Source: Deltaproteobacteria bacterium
GTDB lineage: Bacteria; Desulfobacterota; Binatia; UBA9968
NCBI GenBank assembly: GCA_023250495.1
Contig: JAHFAP010000105.1
Location: 1-10,288 of the forward strand
DNA: 10,288 nt
Direction: 5' to 3'
Part shown: positions 1-6,031 of the stretch, one piece after another
Numbering within the stretch: the first letter of the stretch is position 1
How the letters are laid out: each line of letters opens with the position of its first letter
The notes under the pieces: model-generated
What the model was told of the DNA's origin: nothing
The model's input: the letters and a program-made list of their open reading frames with translations, nothing else
Database searches by the model: none
Made by a program: the position numbers and the translations under genes

Positions 1-42
1 AGACAAGGGGGCCTTTCCTGTCAAGCAACGCTCACATTCTCC

Positions 43-70
43 TTGCAAGAAATTCTCAGTTGGCATAAAT
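43..70 (+). promoter_or_regulatory. Weak candidate promoter before the first LLM gene
   Basis: TTGCAA at 43-48 and an A/T-rich CATAAAT at 64-70 lie at roughly -35/-10 spacing (15-16 bp). The -10-like element ends only about 10 bases before the ATG at 81, and no Shine-Dalgarno is visible in between. If this is real, the transcript would be leaderless or nearly so. The hexamer matches are poor, so this is only a candidate. The rest of 1-80 shows no gene on either strand. Confidence 0.2.
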
Positions 71-80
71 AACAGTTGCC

Positions 81-1196
81 ATGAAGATCGGCGTTTTTGA
101 TCATCTGCAGAAAAACGATCGTCCCGAATTATCGTACCAGGATCTCTATGCTCGACACCTTGAGATGGTAGAGTTCTTAGACCAGGCGGGCATGGATTAC
201 TACTTCGTCGCCGAGCACCACTTCGATATGGGGTTTGCCGAGTGCTCGAGTCCCGGGGCCTGGATGGCGGCCGCTTCGCAACGCACGAAAAGAATCCGTC
301 TCGGTCCGCTCGTCTATGTGCTTCCCTTATGGCATCCGGTTCGCGTGGCCGAGGAAGTCGCCATGCTGGATAACATCACCGGTGGACGCTTCGAATGCGG
401 CATCGGGAGCGGCATCGGCAAGTATGCGTTCGGGGCCTACAATGCTTCCTGGGACAACAAGAACGAAATTATGTGGGAAGCCTACAAGATCATACGGGGA
501 ATATGGGCCAATCGTAAATTCAGCTACGAGGGCAAATTCTTCAAGGTGCAGAACGCCGAGCTTAACATTCCCCTCGTCCAAAACCCCCATCCTCCCGTTT
601 GGATGCCGACGCGAAGCCGAGAATCGGTTGAGGCCGCGGCCGCCGAGGGAATCAGCACCGTTCAGTGGTGTCCGCCGAAGATGGAAGTGGTCCGGGAAAT
701 CTTCGACTATTTCCGAGAAGTCTACCAGAGAGTCAAACCCAACGGGCCGCCTCCGCACGTCGCCCTCATGCGCGAGATCTATGTAGGGGAGACGGACCGC
801 CAGGCATACGAGGAATCGAAGGATCACTGGATTCACTTCTGGCACCGGGTCGGCGGCGGAAGAGCCTACGGCGGATACGGGAACGAGAATCTCGCCAACA
901 TCACGCGGGAGGAGAGGAAAAAAGAGCTTTTGAACGTGGATTTGGCGATCGGCGAAAATTCATTTATCTGCGGCTCACCGGAAAAGGTAACGGCTCAGAT
1001 TAAAGAGATCGCCCGACAGGCGGGGGCTAACTGTTTCCTGGGCGAATTTACCTTCGGAGCGCTCGAGCACGACAAGGTGATGAAGTCCCTGCGGCTCTTT
1101 GCGGACTGCGTCATGCCGGAGTTGAGGAAATTCGAGATCGACGCCCTGAACTATCCCAACAACGGCTACCGCGTTTGGCTCAAGCCGTTCGGCTGA
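81..1196 (+). CDS. LLM class flavin-dependent oxidoreductase (luciferase-like monooxygenase)
   Basis: A 371-residue protein of the bacterial luciferase-like superfamily, cytosolic enzymes that use reduced flavin (or F420) as a co-substrate. The N-terminal strand MKIGVFDHLQ opens the TIM barrel. The AEHHF motif at residues 44-48 and the segment at about 85-111 (HPVRVAEEVAMLDNITGGRF, then a Gly-rich turn) are typical of the AEHHF-type branch of the family. A proline-rich PPVW segment at about 171-174 and a C-terminal 'GSPEKV' followed by a Gly-containing helix are also family hallmarks. Length is normal. The ATG at 81 gives a full N-terminus, although no Shine-Dalgarno is seen. The gene converges on UbiD, and the coding regions overlap by 17 bp. 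The substrate cannot be read from sequence. No partner flavin reductase is encoded in the window, so the source of reduced flavin is unknown. Confidence 0.9.
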   Translation: MKIGVFDHLQKNDRPELSYQDLYARHLEMVEFLDQAGMDYYFVAEHHFDMGFAECSSPGAWMAAASQRTKRIRLGPLVYVLPLWHPVRVAEEVAMLDNITGGRFECGIGSGIGKYAFGAYNASWDNKNEIMWEAYKIIRGIWANRKFSYEGKFFKVQNAELNIPLVQNPHPPVWMPTRSRESVEAAAAEGISTVQWCPPKMEVVREIFDYFREVYQRVKPNGPPPHVALMREIYVGETDRQAYEESKDHWIHFWHRVGGGRAYGGYGNENLANITREERKKELLNVDLAIGENSFICGSPEKVTAQIKEIARQAGANCFLGEFTFGALEHDKVMKSLRLFADCVMPELRKFEIDALNYPNNGYRVWLKPFG

Positions 1197-2778
1197 GCTC
1201 ACGGCCGAAGCCTCCCGCCACCAACTGATATCTGCCCTCGCCGTCCTGTGTGATTTTCCCATTTTGATGGAGCCAGCCGATGGCGCGGGCGATTCTGCCG
1301 AACTCCTCGCTGCGAAACAGAGCGAGAATCTCAGCAAAGAACCTGTGAGACTTTGACAGGGCTTCGAGGATCTTCTGCGCCGCCGCGTCGACGTCTCCCT
1401 CGCCCACCGCTTTTGCTTTCTTCTCATCCACCTTCGCCGCCGCGCCGAGATAATCTTTCAACTTGGCCTTTCCTTCGTTGACATAGATGATCCGTTTGTA
1501 GCGCTCGCGCGGGACATTCTCTGGGATCGTTGCATCGATCCCCATCTTTGCCGTCGTCGGAATTCCGTCGGTAGGCGGGAGCGAGGGATCCAGCGGCTTC
1601 GATCTGGCGTTGGGGACGATGACGACGTCGCGGTCGGCCTGGACCCGTGTGGCAACGGCCCACTCCAGATCGACCGGATCGAAGATGTCGATGTCATCGT
1701 CGGTCACGATGACGTGCTTGATGTCCGCGATCGATAGGAGCGCCATGATCGCGTTCTTCCCGTCACCGGGCTGCTTTTTTATCGCGGCTACGATGTGCCA
1801 GTGGCAGCATCCTCCCGGCGTCACGTTGATGGCGGTCGCGGTCACACCGGCCTCACGCAAGACCCGCAAAGCGGCCGCCTCGTAGATCGGCGCGCTCATC
1901 CAGATGTTTTCCCACGGCATGTGCAAGGCGTAATAAATGGCATCCTTCCGATGCATGATCGCTTTGATCTTCACCCGCGGGTTGAGATGCAGGCCGCCCA
2001 TGAGACGGCTGACCTCACAAAAGGGCCCCTCCGGATGAACCCAGCCCTCGGGAGGGATCTCCCCTTCTAAAACAATCTCAGCATCCGCGATGCACGGAAC
2101 CGGGATCGTCTCTCCGGCCGCTAATCTGAGCGGCTGCCCCCGCAGGCCGCCCGCATAGCCGAGTTCGTTGCTTCCGAGAGCGGCTTTGAAAGTTGCTGCC
2201 ACCATCTCGTACGGGTGTGCGCCGATGGAGATCGAAATGGGAAGAGGTTTCTTTTTCTGCAACGCCCGCTCCGCGTACCGCCGCAAATTATTCGGCGTCA
2301 CGATGTCGATCCCGGTGACGTTTTTTTCCTTCAACATCAGCCGATACATCCCCGCGTTCATCCCGTATTCCGGATCCTCCGCGATGATCACGGCGCCCGT
2401 GATCATCGGCCCGCCGTCCATCAGCGAAAATATCGGCACGGGCAATTGATACAGGTCCACCTTATTCTTGGTGACAATCACATCCTTGACCGGCGCCCTC
2501 TTCACGATCCTGGGCTTGATCGGGTGATCCATCGCCGACCGCAGCTTCTCTTCGATCCCCCGATAGTCAACTCCCATCGCCAAAGCCAGTCGGTTTCTCG
2601 ACTGAAGCAGCCCCGAAACAACCGGCATGGAATAGCCACGCACGTTGGTGAAGAGCAGGGCCTTCTCGGATTGCGGGACGAGGGAGGTTATGTTGCGCAG
2701 GTCAACCGGCTTGAAAATTTCAAGCAGCTCATCGTGCTCACGAAGCGTGCGCAGGAATCCTCTGAAGCTGATCTCCAT
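1180..2778 (-). CDS. UbiD family (prenylated-FMN) decarboxylase with C-terminal extension
   Basis: A 532-residue UbiD-family decarboxylase. This family uses prenylated FMN to remove or add CO2 on aromatic or alpha,beta-unsaturated acids. Visible family signatures are N141-x-G-x-Y-R146 (in the cofactor/metal and catalytic Arg region), EIVLEGEI at 234-241, PEGPF at 249-253 with E255, an acidic residue E290 after the 'DAIYYALHMP' strand, DDDID at 360-364, and KMGIDAT at 411-417. The UbiD core ends near residue 440. A linker rich in Lys, Ala and Glu follows. The last ~65 residues look like a small winged-helix domain (see separate feature). The ATG at 2778 is backed by AGGAGG at 2785-2790 and a good promoter. 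The 3' end overlaps the convergent LLM gene. No UbiX-type prenyl-FMN synthase is present in the window. The true substrate is unknown; ubiquinone synthesis is not implied by the context, so I give no symbol. Confidence 0.93.
   Translation of the reverse strand: MEISFRGFLRTLREHDELLEIFKPVDLRNITSLVPQSEKALLFTNVRGYSMPVVSGLLQSRNRLALAMGVDYRGIEEKLRSAMDHPIKPRIVKRAPVKDVIVTKNKVDLYQLPVPIFSLMDGGPMITGAVIIAEDPEYGMNAGMYRLMLKEKNVTGIDIVTPNNLRRYAERALQKKKPLPISISIGAHPYEMVAATFKAALGSNELGYAGGLRGQPLRLAAGETIPVPCIADAEIVLEGEIPPEGWVHPEGPFCEVSRLMGGLHLNPRVKIKAIMHRKDAIYYALHMPWENIWMSAPIYEAAALRVLREAGVTATAINVTPGGCCHWHIVAAIKKQPGDGKNAIMALLSIADIKHVIVTDDDIDIFDPVDLEWAVATRVQADRDVVIVPNARSKPLDPSLPPTDGIPTTAKMGIDATIPENVPRERYKRIIYVNEGKAKLKDYLGAAAKVDEKKAKAVGEGDVDAAAQKILEALSKSHRFFAEILALFRSEEFGRIARAIGWLHQNGKITQDGEGRYQLVAGGFGRELSRTA
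1183..1377 (-). other. UbiD C-terminal winged-helix-like domain (within the CDS)
   Basis: Residues about 468-532 of the UbiD protein. After a charged linker (DEKKAKAVGEGDVDAA) comes a pattern of helix (KILEALSKSHRFFAEILALF), helix (EEFGRIARAIGWLHQNGKI) and a short hairpin (QDGEGRYQLV). This spacing, ending in 'L..NGKI..D..GRY.L', is what small winged-helix domains look like. It lies beyond the part that aligns with ordinary UbiD enzymes from memory. The domain call is inferred from pattern only; a role in oligomerisation is as likely as DNA binding. Confidence 0.45.
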
Positions 2779-2784
2779 ATCAAT

Positions 2785-2790
2785 CCTCCT
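2785..2790 (-). promoter_or_regulatory. Ribosome binding site of the UbiD gene
   Basis: On the minus strand, a full AGGAGG lies 6 bases before the ATG at 2778. It is the best Shine-Dalgarno in the window and fixes the UbiD start. Confidence 0.8.
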
Positions 2791-2799
2791 GAAAGATGC

Positions 2800-2828
2800 A
2801 CCATAGTCACTCAGCCTCAGAGTGTCAA
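2800..2828 (-). promoter_or_regulatory. Sigma70-like promoter of the UbiD gene
   Basis: Reading the minus strand, a perfect -35 TTGACA (2823-2828) is followed after 17 bp by TATGGT (2800-2805), which matches four of six -10 positions. The expected transcript would start near 2792, only a few bases before the AGGAGG. The leader is therefore very short. Spacing and position are right for housekeeping transcription. Confidence 0.6.
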
Positions 2829-2927
2829 CGCAGGCCTGACAGTAGAGAATTTTGCACAGTGTGGAATAGACCCCCTGCGGCGCTGAGGCTCTTGCAACTT
2901 GTTCTCACTTCGAGTACGCAGAGAAGC

Positions 2928-3932
2928 ATGCGCGCGTCATTCGGGCTTACGCTTGCCAACCGTGGTGTCATCATCGGCGCCGTCAAGGCGAGCGACCTCA
3001 TTCGCATGGCGCAGCAGGCCGAGGGCTCGGGCGCCTTCGACGCCGTCTGGGTCGGCGACAGCTTGCTTGCGAAACCCCGGCTTGAGTCCGTCACTCTGCT
3101 TTCCGCGCTGGCCTCGGTGACAACCAAAGTCCGCCTCGCGGTCGGCTGCATGGCAACGTTCGTTCACCGTCATCCCGTTCTCTTCGCCCAACAATGGGCA
3201 AGCCTCGACGTCATCTCCAACGGCCGCTCTTGGCTGGTCGTGTGCCTGGGCGGGCCCAACGAACAGAGCGCGGCTCAGGCCCTCGAACACGCCGTGATGG
3301 GCATCCAGGCGAAAGAGCGTCCGGCGCGGCTCGCGGAAGGCATCGCCATTCTGCGCAAACTATTCTCCGAAAAAAATGTCTCGCACCATGGCCGCTTCTA
3401 CCAGTTCGACAATGTGACGGTTGAGCCGCGTCCGGTGCAGCAGCCCTGCCCGATCTGGATCGCCAGCAATCCCACCGGTCTCACCTGGCGGGACGGGGCT
3501 AGCGCGCCTGATGGCGTTATCGAGCGGAGCTTCCGCCGCGTGGCGCGCTACGCCGACGGCTGGATGACGAACAAAGTCAGCCCGGAGCAGTTTCGCCAAC
3601 AGTGGGCGCGGATCACTGCGATGGCCCGGGAGGAAGGACGCGATCCTGCAAAACTCGGCGCCGCCCTCTACCACAACATCAACATCCAGCAGGAGCGCAA
3701 GGCCGCGCTGGAAGAAAGCAAGGCCTTCCTGGACAAGTACTATACATCCAACTTCAGCGCTGCGTTCGTCGAAGGCTTCACGACCGCCGGCAGCCCAAAG
3801 CAGTGCATTCAGGAGCTAAAGGACTACTTTAACTCGGGCCTGCAGCACATAACGCTACGTCTCACCTCTTGGGATCAGCAGGGACAGTTCGAACGCTTCC
3901 TCAACGAAGTCGTTCCCGCCTTCGCGTCTTAG
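2928..3932 (+). CDS. LLM class flavin-dependent oxidoreductase
   Basis: A 334-residue luciferase-like oxidoreductase, second of three in the window. I place the start at the ATG at 2928 (MRASFGLTLANRG), because this is where the first barrel strand of the family begins. The open frame continues upstream to 2796, but those 44 residues are unlike the family and lie in the UbiD promoter region. Family features are the N-terminal 'SFGLTLANRG' strand, 'FDAVWVGDSLL' at about 37-47, the 'HPVLFAQQWASLDVISNGR' helix-strand at about 82-100, a Gly-rich turn 'CLGGPNE', 'PCPIWIASNPTG' at about 173-184, and 'YADGWMTNK' after a helix. The flavin or F420 preference is not readable. It is divergent from UbiD and is followed 6 bp later by the VOC-family gene, so the two are probably co-transcribed. 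The start has only a weak GAGAAG purine stretch before it. Confidence 0.88.
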   Translation: MRASFGLTLANRGVIIGAVKASDLIRMAQQAEGSGAFDAVWVGDSLLAKPRLESVTLLSALASVTTKVRLAVGCMATFVHRHPVLFAQQWASLDVISNGRSWLVVCLGGPNEQSAAQALEHAVMGIQAKERPARLAEGIAILRKLFSEKNVSHHGRFYQFDNVTVEPRPVQQPCPIWIASNPTGLTWRDGASAPDGVIERSFRRVARYADGWMTNKVSPEQFRQQWARITAMAREEGRDPAKLGAALYHNINIQQERKAALEESKAFLDKYYTSNFSAAFVEGFTTAGSPKQCIQELKDYFNSGLQHITLRLTSWDQQGQFERFLNEVVPAFAS

Positions 3933-3938
3933 CCATCC

Positions 3939-4706
3939 ATGCTCCTTGGCATCGATCACATCGTCATCGCGGTTGCGAATCTCGAAGCAGCGATAACAAG
4001 CTACGAACAGCTTGGCTTCACAGTCGTCCCCGGCGGGAGGCACCCCGTAGGCACTTACAATGCGCTGATCTCTTTCGCAGACGGCGCGTACATGGAACTG
4101 ATCGCCTTCTACGAAGCAAACCCCAAACACCGCTGGTGGGCGCCGCTGCAGAAAGGCGGCGGCCTGGTCGATTTCTGCATGCAGACGGATAATCTGATCG
4201 CCGACACCGCCGCGCTTCGCAATGCAGGCGTAAACATCGACGACCCAGTGCCGTGGAGCCGCACGCGACCCGACGGCTATCGATTGAAGTGGCTACTCTC
4301 CATCCCCCGCGAGGGCCATCGGGGCGTGGCGCCGTTTTTAATACAAGATGAGACGCCGAGACAAGAGCGCATTCCTCGCCAGACGAGCCACCAAAACGGC
4401 GCGAGCGGAATCGGCACAGTGACCGTCGCGGTCGAGGATCTACCGAAGGTGAGGAAGTGGTGCCAGAGCGTTCTGGGTTATACGGACACGGCGGTGGAAC
4501 GTCGCGACATGGAGGCAGCGGGCTTCTCTTTCACGATCGGACCTCACCGATTGGAGTTTGCCGCGCCTGACGCCGCTACCAGCCCGCTGACAAATTGGCT
4601 GAAGGCGCGCGGGCCTTCACCCTTTGCTGCGACACTGCGAGGAAGAAAGAAGGCAGCGCCGCTAGACCCGACTCTCACCCATGGGGCGGCGCTTTCGTTC
4701 GAGTAA
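3939..4706 (+). CDS. VOC / glyoxalase-like domain protein
   Basis: A 255-residue protein of the vicinal oxygen chelate fold, close in style to the 'glyoxalase-like domain' family. The first beta-alpha-beta module is MLLGIDHIVIAVANLEAAI with H7 as the expected metal ligand. GRHPVGTYNALISF follows at about 33-46, and the second expected ligand is E53 in 'YMELIAF'. A second, weaker module begins near residue 158 (GTVTVAVEDLPKVRKWCQSVLG) and has Thr where the first has the ligand His; E206 lies in 'RLEFAAP'. The first module therefore probably carries the metal site, with the second partly degenerate. Members act as isomerases, dioxygenases, lyases or resistance proteins, and I cannot tell which here. 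It starts 6 bp after the LLM stop with no Shine-Dalgarno of its own, which suggests translational coupling. Confidence 0.8.
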   Translation: MLLGIDHIVIAVANLEAAITSYEQLGFTVVPGGRHPVGTYNALISFADGAYMELIAFYEANPKHRWWAPLQKGGGLVDFCMQTDNLIADTAALRNAGVNIDDPVPWSRTRPDGYRLKWLLSIPREGHRGVAPFLIQDETPRQERIPRQTSHQNGASGIGTVTVAVEDLPKVRKWCQSVLGYTDTAVERRDMEAAGFSFTIGPHRLEFAAPDAATSPLTNWLKARGPSPFAATLRGRKKAAPLDPTLTHGAALSFE

Positions 4707-4741
4707 ATGCCTGGAGTTGAGTGTTATAGCTCCTTAGTTAA

Positions 4742-4754
4742 GGTAGCCGCTACC
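4742..4754. other. Small hairpin at the VOC/M20 convergent junction
   Basis: GGTAG-CCG-CTACC is a 5-bp stem that overlaps the stop codon of the M20 gene. An adjacent CCTTA-GT-TAAGG inverted repeat sits at 4732-4743. Both lie in the 43-bp gap between convergent genes. There is no T tract on either side, so terminator function is only a possibility. Confidence 0.25.
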
Positions 4755-5937
4755 GATGAAGGGCCATAAACGCGAAGACCTTGGCCGCTTCAAATACGCT
4801 TTCGACCGGCACCAGGTCGTGGTCTGTGTGTTGGAAGCGGATATCGCGCGAGCCAAAGTTAATCGCCTGAATACCTTTTGCATTGAGAAACCCCGTGTCG
4901 TTGGCCGCGGTGGAGTAACTATATTTAGCTGCGCGTCCCAGCATCACCTGGATCGCTTGGGTCAGGGCCAAGACCAGCTCGGCATCTTGCGCCACCTCGC
5001 TGGGATACATGAAATCTTTCCGATGAACTTCAACGGCAAACGGCTCAAGATCTCCGATGGCTGCTCTCATTTGTTGAACGGCCTTATCAGGGTCATCGCC
5101 TGGCAAGAGCCTGCGGTCGAAGACGATTCTGCACTCGCTTTGGATCGTATGCGTAGCTTTAGGGAAGCTTTCGACCGAGGTCGGCGTCAAAGAGACTTTT
5201 CCCAGCTCAGGATGAGTTGTGTCTGAGGGGTACGGCATCAACGCCCTCAACCTCTCTAAAACCTTCATCGCCCCCTCGACGGCGTTGATCCCTTCCCACG
5301 GCCGGCTGCTGTGCGACTGCTTGCCGCGGACGACGACGAGAATGTCCACGCGGCCCTTGTTGCCCAACTGAATTTCAGGCGGCCCGTCGACAATCGCCCA
5401 CTCCGCCTTCACCTCGTCCCGCGCCATGACATGAGCTAACGAATCATGCCGTCCAGTCTCGCCGGCTGCGCTGGTGACGAAAATCAATTCTGCGGGAAGC
5501 TCCGCCTTGCATTGGCCGAGAAGCTTGACCGCCGCCATCATCGCCGCGAGACTCCCCTTTTGCTCGCAGGCGCCCCTCCCCCACACACACTCGCCCTGCA
5601 GACCGAAGGGACTCCCGTCCACCAGCTCGCCGGAATAGGGATTCTGCATCGTGCTCGGCGCCGCGTTCATCGCGTAAGCGACGAGCAGGAGGCGATTGCC
5701 CCGCGCTTTGCCCTTAACGGCAGCAACCAGATTTCCCTCGTCATCGATCACCGGACGAAGGCCGGATCTTTCCAGTTCAGGCTTGACGACATCTCTGATC
5801 AGAGAGAGCACCTCGGGTTCAGCCTCAAGCAGATCGGTCTGTGGACTGGGAGTTTGAACCAGTTTGACGAGAAGTCTTCTCACCTCCTCGTAGTGAAGAT
5901 TCCTATCTATGATCCTCTTGGCTGCCTCCGCGTCCAT
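4750..5937 (-). CDS. M20-family peptidase/deacylase homologue with altered metal site
   Basis: A 395-residue protein with the overall plan of M20/M25/M40 metallohydrolases (ArgE, DapE and carboxypeptidase G2 relatives): N-terminal catalytic domain, a lid domain from about 195 to 310 (KGRVDILVVVRGKQSHSSRP, with conserved H209), and a C-terminal return to the catalytic domain. The metal and catalytic motifs are unusual. Where the family has HxD, this protein has A89-M-N91. The GRGaxDxKGG motif reads GRGACEQKG (120-128) with Glu for Asp. The usual EE pair is a single E160 in 'AAGETG'. The 'EPT' ligand position reads GPP (185-187). Only the C-terminal His (H370 in 'FQHTDHD') is kept. It may be a distinct subfamily with another chemistry or a non-catalytic role. 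The start is the ATG at 5937, with no clear Shine-Dalgarno. It is last in the - strand operon. Confidence 0.82.
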   Translation of the reverse strand: MDAEAAKRIIDRNLHYEEVRRLLVKLVQTPSPQTDLLEAEPEVLSLIRDVVKPELERSGLRPVIDDEGNLVAAVKGKARGNRLLLVAYAMNAAPSTMQNPYSGELVDGSPFGLQGECVWGRGACEQKGSLAAMMAAVKLLGQCKAELPAELIFVTSAAGETGRHDSLAHVMARDEVKAEWAIVDGPPEIQLGNKGRVDILVVVRGKQSHSSRPWEGINAVEGAMKVLERLRALMPYPSDTTHPELGKVSLTPTSVESFPKATHTIQSECRIVFDRRLLPGDDPDKAVQQMRAAIGDLEPFAVEVHRKDFMYPSEVAQDAELVLALTQAIQVMLGRAAKYSYSTAANDTGFLNAKGIQAINFGSRDIRFQHTDHDLVPVESVFEAAKVFAFMALHR

Positions 5938-5953
5938 AATCTAAAATACAATG

Positions 5954-6005
5954 TTGAATTTTGAATGTTGAGTTTTGAATTAAAAATTCAGAATTCAAAA
6001 TTCAA
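5954..6005. repeat. AT-rich inverted repeat between permease and M20 genes
   Basis: TTGAATTTTGAAT (5954-5966) and ATTCAAAATTCAA (5993-6005) are perfect 13-bp inverted copies. A second inner stem, TGAATT (5976-5981) with AATTCA (5985-5990), lies inside. The whole gap is built from the short unit TTGAATTTT and its complement. Base composition is strikingly AT-rich compared with the flanking genes. It could be an intergenic repeat family, a structured spacer that uncouples M20 from the permease, or a slippage-prone tract. Confidence 0.7.
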
Positions 6006-6031
6006 AATTATTTGAGGCGGCCTAGCCGCCT
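6003..6031 (-). terminator. Possible terminator at the end of the permease gene
   Basis: AGGCGGC (6015-6021) and GCCGCCT (6025-6031) form a 7-bp GC-rich stem with a 3-base loop that contains the permease stop codon. On the minus strand it is followed by CAAATAATTTTGAA, an AT-rich but interrupted tract. The stem is good and the T tract is poor, so it may act as a partial terminator that lowers M20 expression, or merely protect the mRNA end. Confidence 0.4.

Noticed and set aside
2215..2886. A + strand frame of 223 codons opposite UbiD
   Set aside because: Its composition (many His, Arg, Pro) and position over conserved UbiD motifs mark it as a shadow.
2796..2927. N-terminal extension of the second LLM gene
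   Set aside because: The 44 extra residues do not resemble the family and overlap the UbiD promoter; the barrel begins at the ATG at 2928.
5882..5890. Internal AGGAGG-GTG as an alternative M20 start
   Set aside because: On the minus strand the GTG directly abuts the AGGAGG with no spacing, and it would remove the first helix of the domain.
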